Positions 36,901 to 45,924 of a DNA stretch of 64,000 nt are shown here, piece by piece. Location: positions 5,146,001 through 5,210,000 of the forward strand of contig NC_079886.1 in NCBI RefSeq assembly GCF_029227915.1, in the 5' to 3' direction. The notes beneath the pieces are model-generated. The model was not told the origin of the DNA, did not search any database, and saw only the letters and a program-made list of their open reading frames with translations. Both the position numbers and the translations under genes were made by a program. Origin of the DNA: Hydractinia symbiolongicarpus. Lineage: Eukaryota; Cnidaria; Hydrozoa; Anthoathecata; Hydractiniidae. Each line of letters starts with the position of its first letter. Position 1 is the first letter of the stretch.

Positions 36901-39900
36901 CGTTTCAATAACTCGTCAAATCGGTACACTAGAATACCTCTGTCGATGTCCCACTCGATCCCTAATACTTTGGGGTTAACAGTTTTGTCGCTATTCGGTT
37001 CAGAATTCACGTTCTCAATTTTATCGATAAAAGTTTCTAATTCATTGTTATTAGTAGCCCATTTTCGCAAATTGAACCCTCCTTCTTTCATGATTTGTTT
37101 ACTAATTTCGTAAAGTTTCTTGCCTTCAGTTACGGTATCGGTACCGGTTGTTAGGTCATCGACGTACAAGTCATCCTTCAAAACATCAGTAATTTCGGGG
37201 CAGATAATTTCGTAAGTCTCCAAGTGGTGTTGGATTGTCCCATTGAGTAAAAACGGACTGCACGTTAACCCAAACACGACACGCAGAAATCGATAGATAA
37301 TGAGCTTTGAATCGTTCTCGGTAGGGTTTTCTTTCCACAAAAAACGAAGATAATTACGGTCTTTCTCAGCGATTTCAATATTCAAGAAGGCTTGTTGAAT
37401 ATCAGCAACTAAAGCGACGTAGTTCGTACGGAATCTCAGCAGAATGTCAAACACCTTAGCAAGTAAATTAGGACCAGAGTACAAAATGTCATTGAGGGAT
37501 GGTTTGTGAACGGCACAAGATCCATCAAAAACAGGACGAACTTTCGTTGTACTTTTATCTTGGCGTACAACCGGATGATGCGGAAGGTAGTGAGCATTTT
37601 CGCAAGCTATCTCACTTTCTGGAACTTTTTCTATAATATGTTTTGATTCGTAGTCTGCAAAAACGTCGTTGTATTGCACAGCTAAATCAGGTTCATTTCG
37701 TAATCGTTTGTTAACAAGAGAATCTAAGCGTTGTTTCGAAACTGCAAAATTATCGGAAAGTTTATCATGATCAGGACGAAATGGTAATTCGGTCACGTAG
37801 CGTTCACCGTTGAATTCAAGAGTTTGTTTAAAAGAAGATAATACGTTTTCGTTTTCTCCGTCACCGATCGACTCAATTTGCCAAAACTTGTTCAACTCGT
37901 CACGAAGAATTGTGTTTTCGGTATCAACACGGCAGGCGTGGACTTCCATGCAGCTTGATTCGTTCGCTTTCGACTGTTCACCTCCGGACAAAATCCAGCC
38001 AAGTTTGGAATTGATAGCGATAGGACCGCCTCTCGGATCTCGAACAACTTCGCCGGTAATGAATGAATAATAATGGTCTAAACCAATCAGAACGTGAACA
38101 TTCAGTCTCTTTTCACCATTTAAAAAATCTGCTAATTTCAACCGCTTCAAGTGTTCGTAATTATCAGCGTAATATTTCGCATTCTGATTTGAGAGAGGAG
38201 CGCAAATGTTTGGTACGGCAATGGCTTCGATGGGTACGGTAGATGAGCGGTCAGCGGTTTTTACATACAACTTAACAACGGGTAGCTCTCTCGATTGGCT
38301 GTTGCTATGGCCAAAAGTGGTAATAATTAATTTCTCCTTTCGAATTGTTTCTAAATTCAGTTTTTCTTTCAGTTCATTTGTGACATATGTTCTCTGGCTA
38401 CCTGAATCAAACATGAATCTCGTTTGTATGTTCCTGCTCTCCCTTTCTTTCGAAACAAAAGCTTTAGCCGTCTGCAAAAGAATTCCTTTGTTTTCTTGGC
38501 TGATGTGATTCGCGTTGGTTTCGTTAGAAGGGTTTTCCTCCGAGCCATTGTTGTCTTTATCTTTTCTTTCGGCACGTTTTTCTTTCATACACAAAGAGAT
38601 GTGGTGACGTCTTCCACATCTATTGCATATGTAATTTGAACAACAGTTCTTTGAAATGTGTCCATGCTGCAAGCATAAAAAGCAACGCCCTTCCTTTTTC
38701 ATAATTTGCGAACGTGTTTGTACGTTGGTAACTTTTGAACACCTCGACGGAGAGTGAGAATCGTGACAGAAAACACATTTTTTTCTGTCCAAAGTCAATA
38801 AGCAGTCTGCGGTAGAAATTCCTCCTCTCTTGTAATTTTCACTGAGAGTTTGTCCCTTGCCTTTCGCGGTTACAATGCACCTCTCTCGAGCTTGCAGTTC
38901 GTTATTGATAAAAAACAGCATCTTTTCAACGGACCACTTCTCCTCTCCAAAGTTTCTAGAAATAATCATTCGTAATTCGTTGGGAATTCTTTCGTTCAGA
39001 ACCGGAATCAATAAACTCAGCATTTCGCTATTATACTTCAAATTTTTCAAATTTCGAATACAGTTCTCAACATCATTATAAAGTTTTCTCAATTGTTGGG
39101 TGTTATCCATTGATCGTACTGACTCAATCTTCAACAGGGCTTCCATGTGCGCGTTAATGAGCACCTGTTCGTTGCCAAAACGGTTTCTAAGCAACTCTAT
39201 AGCATTTTCGTAGTTACTGTTCGTCAATTCTAACCCAGAAATAGTTGATAAAGCGGTTCCTTCGACGTATCTCTTCAAATAAATAAATTTATCAATTGCA
39301 TTCAAACTGTCATTGTCATTAATGGCTGAATTAAACTGGTCCCAAAACGAGGGCCAATTCAAAGGGTTCCCATTAAATTTGCTCAGTTCTATTTTGGGTA
39401 GTCTCATCGATTTCTTTTCAACAGACCGTGTCGATTCTGTGGCTGAAACATGTGGTCCGGTAGCGGTAGTAATAGTCGCGAGACTCATGTTCACTAATAG
39501 ATAAAATTCTGTAGCCTCCATAACGTCGGTTTCGATCTCTTCAGCCGATAAAACACCGTATAGCTCTTCATCTAACTCCTTTAACTGTTTAACAGTGTCA
39601 ATTAAAGTGGTCTGTAAAGAAATAATTTCTGCTCGTTTCTCCTCCGAAAAGTCCTTAACTATGACATCAATTCGCTCGCGCAGGGTGCTCGCAATAGACC
39701 GCAACCCCTTTCGCCTTGCACTCTTCCTCGTAGTCGCAGTAGACATAATGAAATTTAATGTAATGCAAAAAATGAAACCAATGAAACTGGAAGCATGAAA
39801 AATGAAAGTTTTTGAAATTTGACGTGCAGTACACAATAAGACGATTTCAGAATAACAAACACTGTCTAAGCTAAGTTAAAGTTCATAAAATAAATCCACC

Positions 39901-42900
39901 AATTCGAGCAAATAATATCCACACAACATCACAAGTCCACCAATTCAAGTAAATATCCAAAAATAATATCAAAAGTCCATCAATCGAGCGCCATTTAAAG
40001 ATTCATAAAATGTCAAAATCAAGTACCTCGTGTACTCTACTCGTTATCTTTCTCAACTATACTCTCTAGAAAAATTGTACAACAAAAAAAGAAGAATGCG
40101 GGGAAACCCCGAAAAAATAATAATGGCGTCATTATTTACAATAGGAAACACATGTATTAAATTGTGAACCCCAAACACGATGATCGAGCGTCTACTGGTA
40201 TAGCGACTCTCTCAATCTTAACTTCCTTTTCTACATGTCCGAAATAGTATTCATGACTATACTGTCTTGTTTTCATAAATTTTTTGTTTATTTTTCAGCA
40301 AATAGGAAAAAATATGCTTGTTTTTCAAAATTGGCGACCTCAAGTTTTTACCCTCACTGATCAATTTCTTTTATGCTGTGCTACATTTCTGCCAAATCTC
40401 ATCCACATAGTTTAAATCGAAGAGACAAAAAGAGATATATTACCCAATGGTATTCATGCTGTTTGACAACATTTTGACATATGACAAACTGTTAGTGCAA
40501 TGTTAATCACCAATGTAAATCCTCGTTTCTTATACCCATCATAAAATTATTTCTCGCGTAGTATGTTTACTTATTAATTGTTATTTCTTTGTCCGCATTA
40601 CAAAAAAAATTAGAAAGAGAGTTCTGGGTGTAGGACTGCGGTTGTTATTCATGGATTGCATGATAAGCACATTGTATTCATAGTCATAAGAAAATAGTCT
40701 GGGTCCTGGACCGGTCATTTACAAACAGCCTAGGTACCTAGACTCTTTTTTATGTTGCGTTATACTATCTTATATTTGAGCAATGCCGAGTGATAGCAAA
40801 ACTTTTTCAGTATCGTTCAGCATTTTAGTATTTAAAAAATCAGAATGCTTTAAAAATGTAAAAAAAGATTTTTTTTTTACTTTCTTTTATTTGTTTTTAT
40901 TTATATAAACTTTGTTTTTTCCTTACTGCTTAAAGCATCTGCATGGAGTGCGTCACATATTAAAAACCTTGGCGTCATAAAGACGTGATGTCATTATAAA
41001 AACAATTAAAAAAATTTAACCCCAACGATGGAGAACTTGGAAATGGGCATAATACAGAACCATCTACAATGTTTATTAGATGTGAAGTATATGAAAACAA
41101 AAAGTTGAACACAGCTTTTGGCGAGCCTAGTGAGGAACGAAGAGTTTAAACAAGTTTTTAAAGATATAGTTATGAAGAAAAAGTTATTGTTTACTCTTAA
41201 CCGTAAAAAAATATTCTATTTTATTTCTTTTTTATAAATGCATCGTGCACATCTTTAAAGCTATCGTGTTATCTCTACATGGCAGGTTTACAAGAACTGC
41301 CACAGTATATTAGCATTCCTCTTGTATTGGTCTGTTTCATCGCTATGATTACCTTATTTGGTGCTTTACTCTATTGTTGTCGTTGGTTAGGAGTACCACG
41401 TGACCCTTATAAACAAAAGAAAAGAGAAGAATGTGAAGTCGATGGAATTAAAAAAGAAACTGAACTATCCAATCAATGGACTGCTCATTTTGTTTATAAG
41501 CACAAGCATGCTTGGATTCATTGGCTACGAAAAGTTAATCATAATTCAGCGACAGTTGTGGTGTAATTAAAGTTTAATTGGTTTTTAATTATTGTGTTTG
41601 CTGTTGTAGCTTATTGGGAATATATTCGTACGAAGAAAACACCAACAACAACACTACCTAAACGTAAACCTTTACAGTACCAAATTATCGCCCTTCTCGG
41701 ACTGTTAATTTTCGGCTTTCCTCTCGTTCTCTCTATTTATTAATTTGTTGAGATAAGCAAGGCATTTGGTTCATTCGAAACATCGAGGCAATTCACTTAC
41801 ACCTGTAATCCAATTGAAAGAAATTTTTAAAATGAAAGAAATTTAAACAAGAGAATATTTTTTTTTCGCCAAACAGAACTCTCCCCTGTTTATTTTGCAG
41901 ATTATTTGATACTATAGAACTCTTCGTCAAAATTTGTAATGTTCTGCAAAAAAATATAAAAATTAAAGTATAACAAAAAATTAAAAATAATAGCAGTAAC
42001 GTAACGTAATGTAATTTTTAGTGTCCAGATTTGTTGGTAAATTTTAGCAAATTCAAAAAAAAAAATTCTTGTTTCCAAATCTCAATGAGCTTTAGGGATT
42101 TGATGTGAAAAACAATAATAATACGTTTATTAAACAAGCGAATAATAGGCGATGTTAATTTTTGATTCTGTTTAAAAGTTTTTGACAGCCAAATAAAATT
42201 CCTTTAACCCTATTTATGATAAAAATTTTACAACAGTTGGTGTTCCAAGCCTTTTTGAAAGACACTGTTCTATTGTTTTTTAACAAATTGATGCATGAAT
42301 TATCGGATGTACTGAAATTGTTAACTTTTATATAATTTTTAATCTTGTTTATTTAAAGTACTTCACGGAGCTTATGTACTTTGCCCTCCCACCACTTAGA
42401 CACGCCCTCTTACGCCCTTTTTTACACTAAAACTTTGATATTTCCTTTGCTTGTAAATAATATTTATATATATGTATGTATTTTTTTATTTTTAACTGTG
42501 CTCTATTGTCAACATTGTCAACATTTATCTAACTGAGAGCTGTATAGATCCAAGGTTGAACATAAATCTATTTTTTTAGGAAGCTAAATCAAGCCTGACA
42601 TTTTAAAAATGCTTAAGTCAGCAAAAATATTGCTAACTAAAAGCATAATTTTATGTTATTGCGGTGGAGAATTTTAGTCTGCTTCACTCACAATGTAAAC
42701 TTTCGCATGAATTGGTTTTAACATATTTTCCCGTTTTTCCATAGTTCGTATGAATAAATGACAAAAATTACACTAAAATCTGATTTTTCCAGGTTTTGTG
42801 TAAAATCTGAAACAATCGGGAAATCGAAGTAATCAAGTGTCCAAAATTTATAGAATGCTTTCCCTTAATGAAATATGTCGCAAATTTCAAGCTTTGAGAA

Positions 42901-45900
42901 TAACCTTAACAAAAGTTATTATATTTTCCCGATTATAATTATTTTATAGAAATTTAAGGGGTAGTTTCGAGTAATGGCCAATATCTAGGGCCATGAGAGG
43001 CATGGGTCTTAAAAATTTGACATTTGTCTAATAGATTTGTCTAAAGCAGCATCGATTAATGTAATATATCTTTTATTCTGTTTGCGCTATTTCAAAAGAT
43101 ACTTTTACTATTTAATAACAGTTTCTTACCAACGCCCATACAATTACGCCTGACACAGCCGCACCCATCAACAAAAAGCACATGACTGGCCACGCCCTTA
43201 ATATGGCCTTTATTAAATCCGCTGAAACTGCAGTGATATCGTCTTTAACATTGGTTAAATACACAACACCTGGTGACTCTATGGTCGGCAGATAAGGATT
43301 TTGGTATTTCTTTACGTCTTGCACGGAGCCATATACCGGAAGATAAATGCTAATATTATCCTCTATGATAAAAATAAGAGAAATTGGTGCGTTTTCCATG
43401 GGCGCGAGACAGTTCATAGACAAATATCTTAAGTTTGATTTAGAGATGCTGACGAAAAAGGGCGCATAATTACTTAGAATGAACAAGGGTTGCTGGAATA
43501 GCTAGGTAACACAAGTCGGCTTAACTAAAAGTAATTGAAGAAACTTTTTACAAAAAAAAAATATTATTTTTGTGGCATTTACTTACTAAGTTCGGATAAG
43601 ACTTTGGATTCCGAATTATGTGGGCTATCGTACACAATTTGAGTGCATTCGCCACAACAGCTTGAAGCCATTTTGCTGAGCAAGGTTGGAAATATTCCAG
43701 TGACGGTACCATTATCTTTGTAAATATACGGAGCAATTGACCACCATTCAACATTTATACGAAGGTCACAATGTTTGGAAATGTTACAGGAAGCTAGAAA
43801 TAAAATTACATTAAAAAATAGGTGCCGATTATATAAACGCCTAAACGTATACTCACATCTTTCACAGGTAATTTTACTAAACTATGAAAATTTCTAAATT
43901 CAGTCACACCTTTGTCCAAAGGATGTTGGATATAAACATGTGAAACTTGGTATTAAAAAATAACCAAAAAGAAAGTAATTGTCTGGTGAACAGATCTGAC
44001 TTTAAATCCAGAAGATTCTTTGCCTGCAACAACGAGCAACAAGTTGCAAGACGTTCAAGACTCAGCTATAACTAGCTAGCTACACCAAACTTGTTTCAGA
44101 GCATTTTCTTAATACATTTAGCACCTGGAGAATCCTAGCCATTCCATATTATAAATGCATCCAAGTGCCTTTCTTAAAACCATTTAGAATTTGGTAGTGT
44201 TTGGGGTATTAAAACTTCACAACTAAAACTGCACGCAGTGGGGCGAGTTGGATTTGAACTTTTTATTCTTGGTAGAGAAGCATACAAAAATGCTTAAAGA
44301 AAGAGGCTATTTTGAGAATTTATCACCTCTCATGACTCGTTTTTCTTTTCGTCACTGGAACTCGTAATGACTTATAATTTGCGAATTTCCGACTAGCCTT
44401 GGATTTGACATGTTTTAGAACTTCATAGAATTTTGCTACAAAACAAGACCTGAGAGTCTGAAAATATGATGCTCACATTGAAACATAAGTCACAACATCC
44501 CAAAAAAGCCGCAAATCTCTCTAGCACCTTTCGTAGGCTTTGCTACGGAGGATTCAAATGAATTTACACAAATGAATTGGTTATATGGATTAAGTTATTT
44601 CTATACTATTAAAAAGCAATGTGTATTGTGAATATAAATGGAGAAGTATAACTATCTTAAGTGGATTAAATTTCGCGGTTTTCGCGGATTTTGCATTTGC
44701 AGAAAAACCTCAAAAATAAATCCACGCGAAATTAACCTGTAGAAAACTTATTTTGCAAGTTTTTCTAAAAGGTAAAGTAACACAAATTTGAAGACATGCT
44801 TACCGTCAATTTTCCCAAGAACCTAGCCATATAGACGAATGAAAGAAACAGTGATTGTGAGAATGAGTTTTAATACCAGAATGAAGATAACGAAAGCAGT
44901 AAAGAAGATGAGGATGAGGAAGAAATCAATGAAGTTGAAAACAAGGGAAAAGACAGAATTTTTATCATAATTATTTATCATAAGTAAATGTTAAATATTA
45001 CATAAATAGTAGAGCTTCTCCAACTGATGCTTAAACTTTGTTTTTTTTTTCAATTTTGTAAGATTATCTCAAAAGTTGATGGCTACGAGAAGCAATAAGC
45101 ACATGTGATTAAATGTCCTTAGCAGATTAAATAATTTACAAAAAGAGCATCGACATGCAATGTATCCTTAATAACTCTTAATTTTCTCAAGAGATTCTTT
45201 TCACATCATTAACATATGGTTGCTTCTTGCCAGGTTGTTTTCTTTTGTGCCTGCATATTACAGGATTGCATTGCAATCAAGTTGCGTGTGTATCTGTTGT
45301 GTCTACCCACCTATAGTCAAAATTTCATTAAAAGTCTTATCTGTTAATTTTTTTTCCTGTGGGTCCAGCTTTCCCTTACAATACACCTGATGTTAGTGAT
45401 ATTATAAACCTTTTTGAAAATTCTGTATTGTACACTAACTTATCGTTACCATTTTATGTTTAATTAGCAATAATCATGCAATTGTAATTTCTTACATATC
45501 CAGAAAGAAAATCATCAATCTAATGATTTCTGCTTTCTAATATTATATTGGCAACTCGAATTAATCTTTAGAGAAGAATTTTATTATAAATATTTTGACT
45601 TTTTTATCATTTTTCTAAAATTTCTACTTTCTATTCAAAATAGATATTCTATGAATTAAACTTTCAAACTGTTTCTATCTCTAAAAAAAGTGTCGACTCC
45701 GTCTTTCTCGAAACATAGGCTCATTCATACAGTTAAGACATTGTGATTCCAAAAACAGGACTTGACAAGCAGTACCTTATACTACGTTTTTGGAAGAGAG
45801 TTCACCAGACCCAAAGCCATGTGGCTTTCTTGTTACCAAACTTTAGTGATTAATAAGTATACCTGATGTAGCAGCCGCAACAGTAATCCACGTGAGCTGA

Positions 45901-45920
45901 AGAAACCAGAAGACAGCCAT
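27929..45920 (-). CDS. Ionotropic-glutamate-receptor-like channel with a K-channel-type pore, nine exons
   Basis: Minus-strand exons are 45920-45863, 43793-43587, 43492-43130, 33150-33056, 32171-32018, 31783-31720, 30188-29911, 29287-29116 and 28158-27929. All but the exon 2/3 joint match in phase. The ~540-residue product has a signal peptide (MAVFWFLQLTWITVAAATS), then directly the first ligand-binding lobe (WWSIAPYIYKDNGTVTGIF), with no amino-terminal domain. M1 is AWPVMCFLLMGAAVSGVIVW. The pore is GFWWACVSMTTVG plus YGDR across exons 4/5. M3 is FAFMWVLTGVVTIAGFNGSI plus TAQLTSL, where SITAQL stands for the animal SYTANL. The second lobe follows (exons 6-7, ending near TYAYGMLL), then M4 (LLAVCSGLILFFVLVGMIW) and an acidic tail. 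TVGYGD is the potassium-channel filter, known in bacterial GluR0-type receptors, so potassium selectivity is inferred. The ligand is unknown. Exons 2 and 3 do not join cleanly (see findings), so expression as an intact protein is unproven. Confidence 0.85.
28700..28790 (+). repeat. Short tandem array of (c)cataaatgtcgcaa units in an intron
   Basis: Four to five spaced copies of ataaatgtcg(c)aa with irregular spacers of 8-12 bases lie in the last intron of the receptor-like gene. No function can be read from it. Confidence 0.65.
33540..34164. mobile_element. Non-autonomous Tigger/pogo-type element (625 bp)
   Basis: The ends CAGTGGGATTTCTCTAAAGC and, on the complement, CAGTGCAATTTTTTTAAAGC form inverted repeats, both followed by GGACA. 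A TA dinucleotide flanks each side (33538-33539 and 34165-34166), the target of Tc1/mariner/pogo elements. Inside are many CGGAC-type subterminal repeats and no transposase frame. It sits in intron 3 of the receptor-like gene, about 50 bases from the BEL/Pao insertion. Confidence 0.78.
34223..34369 (-). repeat. 3' LTR of the BEL/Pao element
   Basis: 147 bp, 146 identical to the other LTR. On the element strand it begins TGTAAATAATGACG. It contains a small perfect hairpin (cggggaaaccccg) that may sit in the transcribed R region. Confidence 0.93.
34371..34380 (-). other. Polypurine tract of the BEL/Pao element
   Basis: The element strand reads CGGGGGGAGT two bases before the 3' LTR, as expected for the plus-strand primer of reverse transcription. 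Confidence 0.75.
34455..39746 (-). CDS. BEL/Pao Gag-Pol polyprotein (~1,763 aa)
   Basis: One uninterrupted frame is open from 39836; the likely start is the ATG at 39746 (MSTATTRKSARRK), because upstream codons are hydrophobic and atypical. Domains in order (residues counted from the start of the open frame): a Gag-like DUF1759 region (LPKIELSKFNGNPLNWPSFW, ~145-240); zinc knuckles (CVFCHDSHSPSRC, CFLCLQHGHISKNC, CNRCGRRHHISLC, ~350-420); a DUF1758-type aspartic protease (FMFDSGSQRTYV, ~474); reverse transcriptase with YVDD (~890); RNase H-like region (FCDSSTIAYAAVIY, ~1080); integrase zinc finger (~1380-1425); integrase core with DHAGPLY, VHDNFKTF and GFYERIV, which hold the expected D, D and E; and a C-terminal DUF5641-type region. 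No stop or missing catalytic residue was seen, so the protein could be functional. Confidence 0.95.
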   Translation of the reverse strand: MSTATTRKSARRKGLRSIASTLRERIDVIVKDFSEEKRAEIISLQTTLIDTVKQLKELDEELYGVLSAEEIETDVMEATEFYLLVNMSLATITTATGPHVSATESTRSVEKKSMRLPKIELSKFNGNPLNWPSFWDQFNSAINDNDSLNAIDKFIYLKRYVEGTALSTISGLELTNSNYENAIELLRNRFGNEQVLINAHMEALLKIESVRSMDNTQQLRKLYNDVENCIRNLKNLKYNSEMLSLLIPVLNERIPNELRMIISRNFGEEKWSVEKMLFFINNELQARERCIVTAKGKGQTLSENYKRGGISTADCLLTLDRKKCVFCHDSHSPSRCSKVTNVQTRSQIMKKEGRCFLCLQHGHISKNCCSNYICNRCGRRHHISLCMKEKRAERKDKDNNGSEENPSNETNANHISQENKGILLQTAKAFVSKERESRNIQTRFMFDSGSQRTYVTNELKEKLNLETIRKEKLIITTFGHSNSQSRELPVVKLYVKTADRSSTVPIEAIAVPNICAPLSNQNAKYYADNYEHLKRLKLADFLNGEKRLNVHVLIGLDHYYSFITGEVVRDPRGGPIAINSKLGWILSGGEQSKANESSCMEVHACRVDTENTILRDELNKFWQIESIGDGENENVLSSFKQTLEFNGERYVTELPFRPDHDKLSDNFAVSKQRLDSLVNKRLRNEPDLAVQYNDVFADYESKHIIEKVPESEIACENAHYLPHHPVVRQDKSTTKVRPVFDGSCAVHKPSLNDILYSGPNLLAKVFDILLRFRTNYVALVADIQQAFLNIEIAEKDRNYLRFLWKENPTENDSKLIIYRFLRVVFGLTCSPFLLNGTIQHHLETYEIICPEITDVLKDDLYVDDLTTGTDTVTEGKKLYEISKQIMKEGGFNLRKWATNNNELETFIDKIENVNSEPNSDKTVNPKVLGIEWDIDRGILVYRFDELLKRAKELFPTKRNILRISASFYDPLGLIAPITTKVKVLFQKCCQHKSDWDDPLQGELLKQWRDILNDFANLQTFEIPRYLFCEPRHEIQSIELHGFCDSSTIAYAAVIYAKIRTNLGVSVSLVTAKTKVAPLKPHSVPRLELLRCALLAKLMSHVLNAINGRLKVDRFFGWSDSEVALCWLKGKLKQWKPWVENRVVYVRSVIPSESWFHVSTIHNPSDIPTRPDKIGDFNSNLWLNGPEFLSDSSFVPPEFHVNKHSFDVLSEEKKSHVTTNISHSTHHCHSQLHDIKDETKFSSLKKLITTIGYVYRFANKLLNRIRKRDLSVCNDRELSTQEYKSAFDILITNNQRKLRNNQNYFNKLSSALKLFEDEKGDLRVKGRFGENKKLSYDERYPLILSSDSYFTKLLVEDAHEKTFHQGVEATLNMLRMKFWIPKGRRTIKSILRQCIVCRRYQGKPIKSPPTPDLPEYRYCASRAFEHVGFDHAGPLYIRTENRNTTKVYVLILTCATTRAVHFELSPDLKTPAFIRAFKRFQSRRGTPATVVHDNFKTFKSNHVKRFMRHESIETNPILPKSPWWGGFYERIVRSMKTALRKTIGKALLTFEELETVLCQVEASINSRPLTYQSEDDLGQTITPLHLIYGSNIVGAECVPMNDTDQCSKRLLYVQRVLDDQWRRFYRTYLNELRQHHFYRKDGRETPDLKLNDVVVVKDDNQLPRSRWPLGKVTELIYGKDGFIRGAKIRVNTKKGLVSTITRPIQKLIPLEIANETENEVEKVEKSELEKPAEDTLNEDEQQRRPTRKAAVEGQLMRKLREEYL
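39976..39993 (-). other. Primer-binding site of the BEL/Pao element
   Basis: On the element strand TGGCGCTCGATTGATGG directly follows the 5' LTR. A TGG start matches the CCA end of a tRNA. The particular tRNA could not be settled without a tRNA set. Confidence 0.7.
39994..40140 (-). repeat. 5' LTR of the BEL/Pao element
   Basis: The second 147-bp LTR, with one substitution relative to 34223-34369 (g versus a near its inner end). It is flanked outside by atagg. Confidence 0.93.
41233..41238 (+). promoter_or_regulatory. TATA-box candidate for the nested ORF
   Basis: TATAAA lies 46 bases before the ATG at 41279, in a spacing that would suit a short 5' leader. Chance occurrence is possible in AT-rich DNA. 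Confidence 0.35.
41279..41566 (+). CDS. Small single-pass membrane protein (95 aa), nested in the receptor intron
   Basis: The frame starts MAGLQELPQYISIP, continues into a transmembrane helix (LVLVCFIAMITLFGALLYCC) and a basic, hydrophilic C-terminal half (DPYKQKKREECEVDGIKKE, then two short aromatic patches). It has no introns and lies antisense inside intron 3 of the glutamate-receptor-like gene, between the BEL/Pao element and exon 3. A TATA-like box precedes it. After its TAA the same frame stays open for 58 codons with a second hydrophobic segment (next entry). No family was recognised, and it may be a true small membrane protein or a transposon-derived ORF. Confidence 0.45.
   Translation: MAGLQELPQYISIPLVLVCFIAMITLFGALLYCCRWLGVPRDPYKQKKREECEVDGIKKETELSNQWTAHFVYKHKHAWIHWLRKVNHNSATVVV
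41567..41743 (+). CDS. In-frame continuation beyond the TAA with membrane segments
   Basis: Directly after the TAA at 41564-41566 the same frame encodes FNWFLIIVFAVVAYWEYI, a basic linker (RTKKTPTTTLPKRKPLQ) and a second helix (YQIIALLGLLIFGFPLVLSI) before TAA. It lacks its own ATG. A splice-acceptor-like sequence (tgtttgctgttgtag) ends at 41609 in a usable phase, so part of it could be an alternative 3' exon of the same gene. Stop-codon readthrough or a recent nonsense mutation are other explanations. Confidence 0.3.
   Translation, partial: LKFNWFLIIVFAVVAYWEYIRTKKTPTTTLPKRKPLQYQIIALLGLLIFGFPLVLSIY
42740..43015 (-). repeat. Dispersed repeat family, reverse copy C
   Basis: The complement contains GCCATTACTCGAAACTACCC and TTTTGGACACTTGATTAC, matching blocks in the copy at 13640-14340. 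It lies in intron 3 of the receptor-like gene, about 115 bases beyond exon 3. Confidence 0.6.
43800..45860. other. Intron 1 of the receptor-like gene, no embedded gene seen
   Basis: Apart from a short acidic frame near 44870-44970 (NESSKEDEDEEEINEVE) without other support, nothing recognisable was found. Confidence 0.4.
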
Positions 45921-45924
45921 CTCT

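Larger units (their letters stand above)
34223..40140 (-). mobile_element. Full-length BEL/Pao LTR retrotransposon (5,918 bp)
   Basis: Two 147-bp LTRs (34223-34369 and 39994-40140) differ at one base. The 5-bp duplication atagg flanks the element (34218-34222 and 40141-40145). A primer-binding site and a polypurine tract abut the LTRs, and one intact polyprotein frame lies between. Such low LTR divergence means a recent insertion. It lies in intron 3 of the glutamate-receptor-like gene in the same transcriptional direction, so its LTR signals could affect that transcript. Confidence 0.95.

Noticed and set aside
34524-39798. Many plus-strand frames of 60-100 codons across the BEL/Pao element
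   Set aside because: They are shadows of the long minus-strand polyprotein frame.
44860-44975. Short acidic frame (NESSKEDEDEEEINEVE) in intron 1 of the receptor-like gene
   Set aside because: It is low-complexity, lies on the opposite strand and has no start or splice support.
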